Shown one piece after another: positions 1 to 10,380 of a stretch of 64,000 nucleotides of DNA (within the stretch, counting starts at the first letter, position 1; each line of letters opens with the position of its first letter). The notes beneath the pieces are model-generated. The model ran no database searches and was not told the DNA's origin. It saw nothing but the letters and a program-made list of their open reading frames with translations. A program made the translations under genes and the position numbers. This stretch comes from Nannobrachium achirus (lineage: Eukaryota; Chordata; Actinopteri; Myctophiformes; Myctophidae), in assembly GCA_963921795.1 (NCBI GenBank), contig OY997658.1, positions 53,399,897-53,463,896 of the forward strand, in the 5' to 3' direction.

Positions 1-70
1 GGCGGGAATTGAACCCATGACCTTCTAGCTGTGAGGAGACAGCGCTACCGACTGCGCCACCGTGCCCCTG
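1..70 (-). mobile_element. tRNA-derived SINE head, cut by window edge
   Basis: Read on the minus strand this carries a perfect RNA polymerase III A box (TGGCGCAGTCGG, 48-59) and a near-consensus B box (GGTTCAATTCC, 5-15) at tRNA-like spacing. The sequence is the tRNA-like head of a repeat that is common in fish genomes. It runs off the left edge, so the body and tail are not seen. It is not a true tRNA gene: no acceptor stem can be closed within the visible part, and the sequence 5' of the A box is repeat-like. A possible body fragment of the same composite repeat lies near 37884-37930. Confidence 0.7.
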
Positions 71-407
71 TGGTGCCTATTTCTTGCCTAGTGTCCTACA
101 CCTGCAATAATAAAAAACTAAAACTAAAAAACAATAGAAGTGATCTTAATTGGGTGGATGTGGGTCAGGATCTTTATGAGCTGGGCCCCACAAGGCCTAA
201 TGTGAACATAATGATGAACAGCATATACTGTAGGATAAGGAGCTCACAGTTAGTGGTAGAGGGCTCTCTCTCCCTCTCCAGCTCTCCCTAGCTGACTCTA
301 GCACCATCCCATGACCTTCTCTGTCTATTCTCTCCTCACAATCAATGTGTCTTCCTCAGTGCAGTCTGTAACCAAGACTTACAATACATCTGCCAATAGG
401 TGTCAAC
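71..407. other. no recognised feature
   Basis: AT-rich sequence with an open frame of 86 codons that continues out of the SINE head and has no recognisable domain. I see nothing else. Confidence 0.5.
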
Positions 408-411
408 TTAA

Positions 412-931
412 AGTTGTACCATGTAACTTTTTTTATAAAACAAATCTTAAAATTGTCCTAACTGTTAAATCGCTAAAGTTTTAGAACACCCACTCCGTTA
501 TTTTCAGCTTCTGAAGCCTTCTCTTTATATGTTTTCTATGATCCTGGCCGTGGACCGGATTTCGCGCCAAAATTACGTAATCTGCATCATCTGTATACGT
601 TGTGTATACGTTGCCCAATCACATCGCCGATCATGCACACATGGTACACTACCGGCCAATCACAGCTTATCTGCTCTGGTCTCCAGGAAGCGCCTCCGCT
701 TGGCTACAGTGTTTACCATGGTGAAGGATTTTAACCTCTTAATCCACAAATCCTGGCCAGAAAATTACGTTCTACCATGCGTTCTACCCCTCCACGGATT
801 ACTATCGGTCGCGGTGGTTTGCGGCGCCGCTCCGGTGGTCCGCGGCGGTGGTCCGCGACGACTCCGGCCGAAAAACGGCCGAAAAAAGCAATACCGCTAC
901 TGACCACTAGTTGAACTTACACAGTATAGCT
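412..931. mobile_element. TTAA-target MITE (first of a tandem pair)
   Basis: Imperfect terminal inverted repeats (TIRs): AGTTGTACCATGTAAC at the left and, on the minus strand, AGCTATACTGTGTAAG at the right. They are bounded by TTAA at 408-411 and 932-935. A TTAA target is used by the piggyBac and Kolobok superfamilies. The interior has a CpG-rich right half with GGTCCGCGGCGG-like repeats (about 810-860) and no transposase. TTAA 932-935 is shared with the next element. Confidence 0.55.
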
Positions 932-935
932 TTAA

Positions 936-1388
936 AGGACAACTTTGTCTTTTTTTACAACAAGGGTTCATATTTTAGATTGTAATTAGAGAAAAGAAAA
1001 GATGAGTGTTAAAAGGTTTTCATTTACTGCTTTCTTTTGTTTTTGTGATTTTAGTGTTTTGATTTCAATGGTTGGGGGCATGCGTACAAGTGGCTAAATA
1101 TGTATTTTTTAACACAATAAGCCGGCAATGTCTTTGTTACTATTTACACCAGCCTCCATAAGTCACATCTGACCATGAAAGATTGCGGTGCACCTTGGGA
1201 ATGGGCTTATTGTTTCTATAAATACATATTTAGCCACTTGCATGCATGCCCCCAACCTGGGGTTAATAGTTACAATCACTAAAACGATAGAAAGAAGTAA
1301 ATGAAAACATTTTAACACAACATTTTTTCTTTTCTCTAATGACTATCTAAAATATGAACCCTTTTTGTAAAAAAAACAAAGTTGTCCT
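936..1388. mobile_element. Long-TIR TTAA-target MITE (foldback)
   Basis: Near-perfect inverted repeats of about 190 bp: AGGACAACTTTGT at the left end and its complement at the right end. The match runs inward through TTCATATTTTAGAT and GGGGGCATGC with a short unique centre (about 1130-1195). It is flanked by TTAA at 932-935 and 1389-1392. It is non-autonomous with no coding capacity. The two arms have diverged by only scattered substitutions. Confidence 0.75.
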
Positions 1389-1394
1389 TTAAGG

Positions 1395-1813
1395 CAGGAG
1401 TCTTCAACGTTTTCAGGCCAAGGACCCCTTAGTTGAGAGAGAGATGAAGCAGGGACCCCCACAACCTGTTCATTAGTGTATTTTGGGTTCATGTCAATTT
1501 GTGTTTTCAGATATTTAACCACTTGAACCGTCAATACTTAATAAACTTGACCTTTACTCTGTACTTAGTCTGCTCTTTTTCCCGTCAACACCAAAGCTCT
1601 TTGCCAAAAATAGCCGATCTACAAGCTCACAACGCCTCGCACTGCGAGGCGTTGTGAGCTTGTAGATCTGCTATTTTTGTCTAAAGTTCTCAGAATATGG
1701 ACGCTAGGGTTCAAGTGGTTAATATAAAAAAGGAGACAAAAAAAGTTTCTATCACTCAAAGATTTGGAGGACCCCTTGTAGTAACTCTGGGGACCCCCTG
1801 TTGAAGACCCCTG
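1395..1813. mobile_element. Non-autonomous hAT element, CAGGAGTCTTCAAC family
   Basis: TIRs CAGGAGTCTTCAAC and GTTGAAGACCCCTG, with a perfect 8-bp TSD CTTTAAGG at 1387-1394 and 1814-1821, diagnostic for the hAT superfamily. The target overlaps the terminal TTAA of the preceding MITE, so this insertion is the younger one. No transposase. The centre holds a copy of the recurrent palindromic core (1605-1679). A second copy of the family, also with its own perfect TSD, is at 14190-14723. Confidence 0.9.
1605..1679. repeat. Palindromic core, copy 1 (type copy)
   Basis: A 75-bp near-perfect hairpin. The left arm contains ATAGCCGATCTACAAGCTC then ACAACGCCTCGC; the right arm is its complement. The loop is 2-3 bases. 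It is the best-preserved copy together with 54294-54360 and lies in the middle of a hAT element. The core recurs about 16 times in the window (see findings). Confidence 0.95.
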
Positions 1814-1825
1814 CTTTAAGGATTC

Positions 1826-1856
1826 TCCCCCTCCCCCCCCCCCCCCCCCCCCCCCC
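1826..1856. repeat. Poly-C tract
   Basis: About 30 bases of C with one T interruption, immediately right of the hAT TSD. Its length is probably unreliable in assembly. Confidence 0.95.
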
Positions 1857-1857
1857 T

Positions 1858-2904
1858 GGTTCTTGCAAAACCTTTCACTGCACCTGCTTCCGGCTATGTT
1901 CACATGCACACTGCAGTCTCACACCTACAGTAATCATGTGACTCATGTAGATAATATATAGGGTCACAGTTGCTTACCGAGGTCCACACTATGCAGACCA
2001 CACAATGTCTGGGGACCCATTTGGTTTTGCCTCAGGGGGCACAACTTTTTTTGGTGTGTGGAAACAGGAACTTGGGTTGGCTCCTCCCCTTTATTAGTCC
2101 TATTCCTCCTTTTTCAGGCAGTGGTGCTTGAGAGATTAGTTGGGGAATACGAATAATATTTGTGCTGATGAGCGGTGGGTGTTAGATACTGTATGGGCCC
2201 AAAGTGTAAAATAAATTACCCACGTTTGACATTTCATTTTGGATCATTATGAAGCAGCCTTTACTTCGCTAAAAATGATGTCAGTGTCACTCGCATGTAA
2301 ACGTGCCTGGTGGTTGTGTGCACAGTACATCAACATTTACCAGTTACCACCCCATTGCCACCATCCATAATGCACTTGAATCGCACAGTGTGGCAAAAGA
2401 CACAACAGACGTCCATGTACTGGCTGCCATTGATGGTTCACGCTGAACCAGGGTGGCGGGTGGGTGGGTGGGGGGTGTTACTAAGTAGGGCCTTCGAGGC
2501 ACCAGATGTCAGCGATTAATCTTGATGAAGTTGGGACTCTACCTCTCTCTGGCTGTCTCCCCCCTATCTCCCCAAACTGCTGCTTAATGACCCTTTCCCC
2601 CTGTTTTATCAGGCCCGTTTCTTTTCCCAGGGCATTAGATCATGTTAAATATGGCGTCAGAGTATCTATGCAGATGAGTGGCGGGCGGGGGGTGGGGTGG
2701 AGGGGGATGGGCTACGGGAATACTGCTGGTGGTAGGCATGGCAACACCTGGCTCTCTCTCCCTGCCACTTGGAAGAGCTGGGTGACGCAACATGAATCCG
2801 AGTCACTGTATGGCAATGGTTCAAAGATATGTTGTTGAATAACATGGTGACGTGTGCTGAGCATATAGAGGGCTGCACTGTTCTCAGCCCTCCTTCTAAG
2901 ACGA
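1858..2904. other. no recognised feature
   Basis: Mixed-composition single-copy-looking sequence. There are two G-rich patches (about 2455-2480 and 2680-2710). Several overlapping short frames on both strands show no domain. Confidence 0.5.
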
Positions 2905-2985
2905 AAGTAGACAGAAATGGTCCAATCTTGAGCATAGTGAGGACCAATTATATGACGATAGGCTGAAAATCTGTGAAGTGGTGCT
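2905..2985. mobile_element. Right-end fragment of TTAA-target MITE
   Basis: Matches the right end of the full element at 36763-37190 (shared AGTGAGGACC, ATTATATGA, ATAGG, TGAAAA, AAGTGGTG) and ends at a TTAA (2986-2989). No left end was seen upstream. Confidence 0.6.
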
Positions 2986-2989
2986 TTAA

Positions 2990-3986
2990 CATGTAATTTC
3001 CATCAATTTGTTGCTATTTCTGAGCTGTGGGAGGATTTTTTTGTTGTTGAAAATATCTGTTTTATTGAGCACATTATATTTGACATTCAAACGTATCATA
3101 AAACTTCTCACATTTGCCCAGATTTTTTTTTTCCATTCCCACAATGTTCCATGCTGTCCTTGCCGAGAGCCCGGTTCTCCCAAGGCACTGCTTGGGGAGA
3201 AATACCCAGCCCGACGTACATGAAGTCCTTACTGTTAATCCTTTCACATGAAAGACAACACTTGGTCAAGGGAATACAGGTTACACTTCTCGTTTGACCA
3301 TCACAGCAAAGAAAGTACATCCTTTAGCTTTTACGCAGTTGTATGTTTCATTCAATCACTCAAGTGCGACCTGGGCTGAATGTCATAATGCTGTGACTCT
3401 CAACAGATTGCTAATGAAATGCATCATAAGAGCCTGTGCTCATATCAGCCATGTACTCAAACTTTCCATGCAAACACGTAAATACTTTCACCATACCAGC
3501 TTGGCTCCACTATTCTTCTCACAAAGACCCTTTCATGCCAGGGTCCGGTGCACAGGACACATTGAAATACCTACTTTCTATTTCCTCAAATCCATAATCA
3601 AAGCCAGCCAATCTTCTTCTTTCGTGTATCATCGTCCTTGATGATTGGTTGGCGACATTTTATTTCACAAGATGTCTTGTTACTTAGGGGAGGCCATAGT
3701 ATAAAGATACGGGACAGATATCATCCTCTTAAACATCAAAATGCATAAATGCAGTATGAAGCAGTGTATGTCACCAAAATGGACATAATATGTCCATTAT
3801 TGTCCTATCTATATCACATAACAATGGAAATAATGTACTAAATGCACAAAATGGCCCCTTAATTATTAGCCATCAAAACGTTCTGGTTAAGGGTTACGAA
3901 AAACATTCAAAATGGTCATCCTTTACAGTTTACAACCAGCCATCCAAGATTATGATATATATATTTTTCGGAATATGTAATGTGTT
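2990..3986. other. no recognised feature
   Basis: AT-rich intergenic-looking DNA with no TIR pairs, LINE codons or tandem repeats that I can support. Confidence 0.5.
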
Positions 3987-4017
3987 CCAGGCCTGCGGGC
4001 CACCAGTTGAATATCAC
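3987..4017. mobile_element. hAT terminal fragment
   Basis: Reverse complement begins CAGTGATATTCAACTGG followed by a GGCCCGC block, the terminus of a hAT-type repeat family. Only one end is visible. Confidence 0.4.
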
Positions 4018-4039
4018 TGGCCTATAATAACATGTAGAA

Positions 4040-4124
4040 CAGTAGCTCTCAACCTTTTTAGGCACCCCCAAAAATCATGTGGGGACCCCTGGGGGTCCTG
4101 ACATATAGGTGGGGAGCGCTGCTG
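4040..4124. mobile_element. Short hAT relic
   Basis: About 85 bp with termini CAGTAGCTCTCAACC and GGGGAGCGCTGCTG. In between is the TTTTTAGGC/GGGGACCCC motif of the neighbouring hAT family. No matching TSD, so this is probably an internally deleted old copy. Confidence 0.45.
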
Positions 4125-4216
4125 TACACTGTGAGGTTATATGAAACTCAATAAATAACTTGTGGACAATGTGGAGCATGGATGTTAATGTGAGGTTAAA
4201 GTGGGGTGGTATAGAG

Positions 4217-4684
4217 CAGTGGTTCTCAACCTTTTCAGGCCACGACCTCCAAAATAATCATGAACTGCATATGAGCACTACTTGGAGTTGGAAGAGTGGA
4301 GGCATTACAATTTCTTTAACACAGTCCTATTGTGAAAATAGACTGTGAAAATAGACATGCTCACATGCTCACATGCTCACAACGCCTCGCGTTGCGAGAC
4401 GTTGTGAGCATGTAGATCGGCTATTTTCACAATTTCTGCCTCTGATATTTGACAATTTGACAATGTTTAATTTGTCATTTTAGAGGGATTAGAAAAGGCC
4501 TTAAAAGTTCTTAAATTGTCACTTTAGATATGTGCAGATACCCTCTATGTACTTAAACTTTGCGTTGGTTTGTTTACTGTTGAGTGAGAAAACAATGTTG
4601 CACATTAAGTTAATTATCTGGGGACCCCCCAAAATAATTTGGGGACCCCCCGGGGGGTCCCGACCCACAGGTTGAGAACCACTG
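4217..4684. mobile_element. Non-autonomous hAT element, CAGTGGTTCTCAACC family
   Basis: TIRs CAGTGGTTCTCAACC and GGTTGAGAACCACTG, the widespread Charlie-like terminus. The flanks (GTATAGAG, GTTTATAT) agree at 5 of 8 positions, so the TSD is decayed or the copy is old. It encodes nothing. It contains a palindromic core copy at 4345-4429. Confidence 0.8.
4345..4429. repeat. Palindromic core, copy 2
   Basis: Arms ACATGCTCACAACGCCTCGC and GCGAGACGTTGTGAGCATGT. Relative to the type copy, ACAAG became ACATG in the left arm and CTTGT became CATGT in the right arm, a paired change. The left arm also carries three tandem copies of ATGCTCAC. Confidence 0.9.
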
Positions 4685-4692
4685 GTTTATAT

Positions 4693-5017
4693 GCTTCATA
4701 TAAATATGAGTCAAAGCGGATAATTTGTTTATTTGTGGAACGCAGTTATCAACTAGAAATGCAGTCTGTCAACTTTGCCTCTCGCGCTGTCGCGCACAAG
4801 TAGCCCATAGCAGAGCGCGTCATGAGGTGTGCTCACCACTGGCATCACCGTTTCCAAAAAACCCTGATATATTATGATATATGCCAATGCCAATGACATC
4901 ACCACTGGCATCACCAGGAATACTGGTCCATCATTGCCTGTTAATGATGACGTTGCCAGAGATGTTGGTCCCTGATTTGGCTACGTTCTTAAACAAGAGA
5001 GGACACCAACATAAATA
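4693..5017. other. no recognised feature
   Basis: Unique-looking sequence. CCAATG-containing 15-20 bp repeats around 4880-4915 only. Confidence 0.4.
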
Positions 5018-5128
5018 CATATACCGGTACATACATACATAAATACATACATACACACCTTCCTACCTACCTACCTACCTACCGTACCTACCTACCTACC
5101 TACCTACCTACCTACCCACCCACCCAGC
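5018..5128. repeat. ACAT / TACC microsatellite
   Basis: Compound array: imperfect ACAT units, then CTAC units, then CCCA units. Confidence 0.95.
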
Positions 5129-5230
5129 CGATCGCAGTACTTGCACGCTCGGTTTGCGCAAGTAACAAGTCTATGGGGATTCTGAATGGGGAAAAAAACA
5201 GTTAGGCATAAATTACAAGTGAAACACTAT

Positions 5231-5445
5231 GGGCTCTATTTTCGTCCATGCCTTCCTTACCCCACTAAAATTCTATGCCTTGTTTTACTATTTTGAAAAA
5301 CATTTTAAATTGTACAAATATCTGATCTACAAGCTCACAAGTGTCGATGTAGATCGGCTATTTGAAGTATTTTAAAATGTTTTTCAAAATAGTAAAAAAG
5401 GCAAAGAAGTTTAGGGTTAAGGGATGGACGAAAATATAGCTCTAT
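5231..5445. repeat. 215-bp palindrome centred on a core copy
   Basis: Left arm starts GGCTCTATTTTCGTCCATGC and right arm ends in its diverged complement (ATGGACGAAAATATAGCTC). Inner parts (TACTATTTTGAAAAACATTT and complement) also pair. Core copy 3 sits exactly at the centre (5315-5364). No TSD recognised. A one-armed relative is at 6855-7000. Confidence 0.8.
5315..5364. repeat. Palindromic core, copy 3
   Basis: Contains CTGATCTACAAGCTCACAA on the left and GATGTAGATCGGCTATTTG on the right. The CTTGTGAG part of the right arm is lost. Confidence 0.8.
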
Positions 5446-6854
5446 ATCTAATCCACTTCCACTGGAAATGAGCTGAGACAATCAGATAATGTAAAACATT
5501 ATATTGGTACTATGAGAAAAAGGTAATGCATAGTCCACGTTATGTTCCTTTAACCTTTATTAAACCTTGTTATGGCAATGAGGGAGAGCTCTGCATGATC
5601 TGATAACACTGCTGCAAAACAAGTTCAAAGTTACTGTACCACTCCTGCCAAGACAGATTTGCTAGATTCGTTCATGTCTTTCATGAGACTGAGGACTTAA
5701 ACCATTTCCTGGAAAACATCCCTGTAAATGTCATATCCCCATTGTCTTGCAGTGAAAATGTATTGGACTGGGCAGATGAAAAGAAAAGGCTATTGATATA
5801 TATAGAAAACTGAGATGCAGAGGCCTGTGAAATGAGACCTGCTGGGACCTGAAAGAGTTTTACTGTTGAGCAGTGAAAGCCGCAGATAATTGGCAGATTG
5901 ATCCTCAGATTGACCCTCGCAAGGGAAACCACACACAGTAACACAGAGTCTGTTTGTTTATTTCAAGTGCCAAGCACATTTGCATACATTCGACTTACCA
6001 ACTATTGCCTTGGTCAAGGGCACGTTATTCCCTAAATATCAAAATGTAAACGAAATAAACCATGTTGGTGTAAGTGCATAATGCACTGCAGACACATATT
6101 CAGTATCACTGGTTTATAGTGGTTTGTTAAGCACAGGTCATGAGAGATCACATTTGCAACCAGATCTATCAACTCAAGCTTTGTGATGGCATTTTGAGGG
6201 CATTTATTTTCAGTCCACAGAGGTTTCTGCACGATGCATACCTTAACCCTGATAGCACTCTTGGCCTGCTTAAACTGTCATTCATAATTCATGACAACAT
6301 TGCATTTTTTTTTTTACACTCAGCAAAACAGAGAATGTTAAACAGAGTCAAAAGGTGCACTCTGGAAACAGAAAGTGTGAACTTTATGGCAGTAAGCATT
6401 CACATTATCTGCTACCACATATTGTGGCGGAACTAATTAAAATGTAACAACTAAAAGATGAAAATGTAATAAATAAATAAACAGCTTGAGAAATTATATT
6501 ATTTATAGTTGGGTAAAATTCACGTTTGATTTTACACCATATTTATTCTTCGGTAATGGAGTTTTGCTCTCCCTTGATTGAAACAACACAGCTATGATTG
6601 AAATACACATTCGTCACATGACTTTACCATTATAGACCCACCAACTGAGTAAATAGGAACATTGTTTCACACATTCGGCATCAAATCATCATTCATCATT
6701 ACATTGCAAAGGCAGTGCAGTATTATGGCCACCGCTTTGATGTTAATAACACCCTCCAGAAATCAATTTTAATTTCTCCTCCAGCATGATAGCATGACAC
6801 GTTCGATCATGTTTAGGTTGCAGTATATGATTCCCAGAAATACAAATAGAATAA
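5446..6854. other. no recognised feature
   Basis: AT-rich sequence with short frames on both strands and no identifiable domain or repeat termini. Confidence 0.5.
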
Positions 6855-7000
6855 GGCTCTATTTTCGTCCATGCTTTACCCTTATCCCTAAACTTCTTTA
6901 CCTTTTTTTACTATTTTGATTTTTTTTTCTTTTTTTTTTTTACATTTCAAATAGCTGATCTACAAGCTCACAACATGCCAATGTCGATTGTCTATTTGAA
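6855..7000. repeat. One-armed relative of the 5.2-kb palindrome
   Basis: Starts with the same GGCTCTATTTTCGTCCATGC arm, then ACTATTTTGAT and a T-rich run. It then has core copy 4 (about 6945-7000, CTGATCTACAAGCTCACAAC ... GTCTATTTGAA). The second outer arm is absent: sequence past 7000 does not mirror the left side. Confidence 0.75.
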
Positions 7001-7890
7001 GTAAGTTTCCCCCTATTGGGGGAAAGATACAGGGTTCTAGGCCACATGTGTGACAATAAAGGACTCCATTAAGTCCAGAAACACAAGACACATACTGTAG
7101 ATGTGGTCACATATATTTACGCATTATGTTCAGAGTAGGCCTACTGTAAATAGTAAGGAGGAATTCAAGAGACAAAGGAATGGCTTAGATTGAGTCATAA
7201 GCACCTTTTCATTTGAACACATGCCATTTAAAGCTTCTCAGCCTCTGCTCTTGCTCCACAGAAGTGCAGATCACTCAGAAGTCCCTTGATATGTACCGAC
7301 ACTTTCTTCTTCCACCAGAAAGAGAGTCTGTCTTTATTACTTGCTTTTTAAAGCCTATTCTCCATGACGGCTCACACAGCTGACACTTTAGCTCTCTGAA
7401 TGAGTCACAGTCCAATCCGGTGGGCTAGAGAAGGGCAATTAAAGGACTAATTGAGACGCATCGTTGGCCCTGGCTCGCCACAGGACGTTGATTGGCCGGT
7501 AATCATGGGCAGCGTCAGTGAGACGCAGTGAGTGTCCTGGATCAATCCAATTACAGTCACTCACGGTGTGGCAGATTCCACTACGTGCAAATATTCAAAT
7601 AATCTCTAGAGCTAAAAACTCAACTCCAGCTCCAACTTTGTCACATCACAGGTTTACAGTTGTGAAAAATATATATAATAATCGTTGTCGTACAAGCTCC
7701 CATCATTGCAATTTCAAGAAAGGACGGACTAAAAACAATAAAGCAGTAGAAATATGTCAAATATGAGCAGTGGAAAATATACATTAGGTGCAAGATAAGT
7801 ATACTGTATACATAAGGTGTTTTTTTTAAGTAACAATGAAAGGAGGCAGTTAAATATCACCAAGACATACAGTAATAACACAATAACAAC
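7001..7890. other. no recognised feature
   Basis: Unique-looking sequence; no repeats or coding signals that I can support. Confidence 0.5.
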
Positions 7891-8250
7891 CAGTGGTAGA
7901 ATGTAGCTAAGTACGTGCACTCAAGTAGCCTACTGTACTTTTTGTGGTACTTTTACTCTACTGGAGCATTTTAACATTTTCAATTCTTTTATTTCTACTC
8001 CACTACATCTCAGAGGCAAATACTATAGTTGCTAGTTTCTTGTCATTATTATCACAAAACATGCATTAACCACGTCCCTGTATACATTTCGGACATTTTC
8101 AAATGGCCGATCTACAAGCTTGTAGACCTGCTCTTTTCAAAAGTTTGTTTTTATACATTTAAAAACTTGTGAAATGAGACAATCTGCATAATGCGTACGT
8201 TTTTTTTAAACTTTTACTCAAGTACATTTTGATTATCAAACTCAATTCAC
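7891..8250 (+). mobile_element. hAT-family fragment, CAGTGGT(G)GAA terminus
   Basis: Begins CAGTGGTAGAATGTAGC and continues with CTAAGTACGTGCACTCAAGT, TACTTTTACT and TTCTACTCCACTACAT, a repeat family common in teleosts. Core copy 5 lies inside (8096-8146). The right terminus is not seen next to it. Other copies are at 11245-11645 (opposite strand) and 59736-60866. Confidence 0.65.
8096..8146. repeat. Palindromic core, copy 5 (minimal)
   Basis: Reduced to CCGATCTACAAGCTTGTAGA between CATTTTCAAATGG and CTCTTTTCAAAAG. The loop-proximal stem is missing, leaving a loopless palindrome on AAGCTT. Confidence 0.8.
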
Positions 8251-8869
8251 CCTTTGTCAAGTCCCGCCCGTTGTCCCGCCCCTCTTCACACCCATTGGTT
8301 GCTGTGTCTTGGTGAGACACTCCATCCACTACCATTTTAATTCAGTTGCTTCGTATTGTTATTCTGTGTGTTCAATTCTTCAAACTTGGTTTCAGTAAAA
8401 TGGAGCTGCTCAGTGGCAGTATAGTGACTCAGCATGTTTTTAAATGTTTTTATTTCTCCAAAAATTATGTTTTAGCAAATTCAACATAAAAAAAGCAGAA
8501 CTAGGGCAGGACAAGGCAGATATAGCCTGCTGGTTGGTCAGTCAGGGACCAACCAAAAGGCTAAAAAAGGGTGAATTGTAAGTACAGAGTAAGTACAAGT
8601 GAAAGAGTATATACGTAAAACACGTGAGAACCTTGAACCTTTCCCACCACTGTGTGACACAGTATTATGTGATAGCGCCACCTCCGGTGCAGCGGCGGTG
8701 GGTCACCGCTGCAGTTGTTCAGCATTATTCAAAGAAATAAAGTGTTGCAGCCAGTGTCATCAGGACAGCCCGGCGGCTGCCAGGGCGTGCTCAGTGCTGC
8801 ACTGGGCCCTACAGACCACACACTGTAGTGCTTTCCAGTGGAGGGCAGTGAATTTGCGGCAGTGGCGGT
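8251..8869. other. no recognised feature
   Basis: Non-repetitive; short frames only. Confidence 0.4.
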
Positions 8870-8944
8870 GATGCAGCCAGGGACGTGCAGAGAATGTTAG
8901 CGGCGGGGCTGAAATTTCCAAAAGGGCATTTTGGTGAAAATATA

Positions 8945-9004
8945 GAAAATAGCAGACCTCCGAGCTCACAACGCATCGCAGCGCTTGGAGCTCGGCTATT
9001 TTTC
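8945..9004. repeat. Palindromic core, copy 6
   Basis: GAAAATAGCAGACCTCCGAGCTCACAA-type left arm (ACCTCCGAGCTC replaces ATCTACAAGCTC) with right arm GCTTGGAGCTCGGCTATTTT. The outer stem has altered together in both arms (CCGAGCTC and GAGCTCGG). Confidence 0.8.
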
Positions 9005-9530
9005 GGTACTTGATACCACAATGAACTAAGCATAATCAAGTCAATACTGGAGATGTGGCGTTCAGCATGACATTTCTACACAGAGAGGGCGATTCTTTCA
9101 ACATAAGATGCTGCATTCAAGTTCAGGAGAGTTTGGACAAGTCAATTCTCTTGAATGCTGCCATCAGTTATGGCATGGAAAGAGGGCATTTGCATTTCTT
9201 TCACCATAGTAAAAACTGCATTCATTGGTCTGGATAGGGGACTTTTTACAGACGGATAAAAGGGCAGGGGCTCAAGCCCTAGGGGTGTAACGTGTAACTA
9301 TATAGTAACTGTATCGAAATATTGTTTTTAACTTAAAAAATCGAAGTATATCGAAATGAAAACAGCTAAAATCGAACCGTATTGTTTTATTTTGTATCGT
9401 ATCGAATCGGCAGTGCAAAGAATCGATTGTATCGATACTTGCATTGTATTTAGCATTTTTAAGAAGAAAAATGTAAAAGGAGGGGTTTAATTGCGACCGT
9501 CAGGGAGCAGTTTACTATGAAAACCTCCAC

Positions 9531-9566
9531 CGGCCGTCCGTCCGTCCGTCCGTCCGTCCGTCCGTC
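9531..9566. repeat. CCGT microsatellite
   Basis: About eight CCGT units followed by three CACGTCA units, at the position where sister elements carry CTGT/CAGT runs. Confidence 0.95.
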
Positions 9567-9694
9567 ACACGTCACACGTCACACCTTTGCCCTGCTCATA
9601 TCTCCGCATCAGTATGACATCACACCACATGTGTACACAAACCTTTGTGTACGTTGCTGTGGCAACAGTCTGTTGTTGCTGGTTTGTTAGTGTA

Positions 9695-9825
9695 CGTTAG
9701 CAACCACCTTAGCAACCATGGTTTTACCCTAGCAACCAACTGTTTACCCTAGCAACCAACTGTTTACCATAGCAACCATGTTTTTTTACCCTAGCAACCA
9801 ACTGTTTACCATAGCAACCAGATAC
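9695..9825. repeat. AGCAACCA minisatellite
   Basis: Five to six imperfect ~24-bp units of the form TAGCAACCAACTGTTTACC inside Helentron-like element A. Confidence 0.85.
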
Positions 9826-9900
9826 GCAGAGCAGGGATCTCCATATATGGGCATAAACAGGTGACATCACACTGATGTCAGATACTCAGAGCAGGGATTT

Positions 9901-10380
9901 CTCCATAATATATGGGCATAAAAGGGATTCTGTTAGGGATCTCCATATATGGGCATAAAAGGGATTCTGTTAGGGATCTCCATATATGGGCATACAAGGG
10001 ATTCTGTTAGGGATCTCCATATATGGTCATAAAAGGGATTCTGTTAGGGATCTCCATATATGGGCATAAAAGGGATTCTGTTAGGGATCTCCATATATGG
10101 GCATAAAAGGGATTCTGTTAGGGATCTCCATATATGGGCATGAAAGGGATTCTGTTAGGGATCTCCATATATGGGCATAAAAGGGATTCTGTTAGGGATC
10201 TCCATATATGGGCATAAAAGGGATTCTGTTAGCTGTTAGTGATCTCCATATATGGGCATAAAAGGGATGCTGTTAGGGATCTCCATATATGGGCATAAAA
10301 GGGATTCTGTTAGGGATCTCCATATATGGGCATGAAAGGGATTCTGTTAGGGATCTCCATATATGGGCATAAAAGGGATG
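9901..10380. repeat. 37-bp tandem array with CArG-like sites
   Basis: Thirteen units of 37 bp. Each contains GGGATCTCCATATATGG, then GCATAAAAGG, then GATTCTGTTA. Twelve have a perfect CCATATATGG (starts 9943, 9980, 10017, 10054, 10091, 10128, 10165, 10202, 10246, 10283, 10320, 10357). One unit has a 7-bp insertion. Units are almost identical, so the array is young or homogenised. Confidence 0.95.

Noticed and set aside
1-70. A functional tRNA gene
   Set aside because: A and B boxes are present, but the copy matches a fish SINE-type repeat and no complete cloverleaf can be drawn in the visible part.
9901-10380. CRISPR-like regular array
   Set aside because: The whole 37-bp unit is repeated with no variable spacers, it lies in a eukaryotic transposon, and no cas genes exist.
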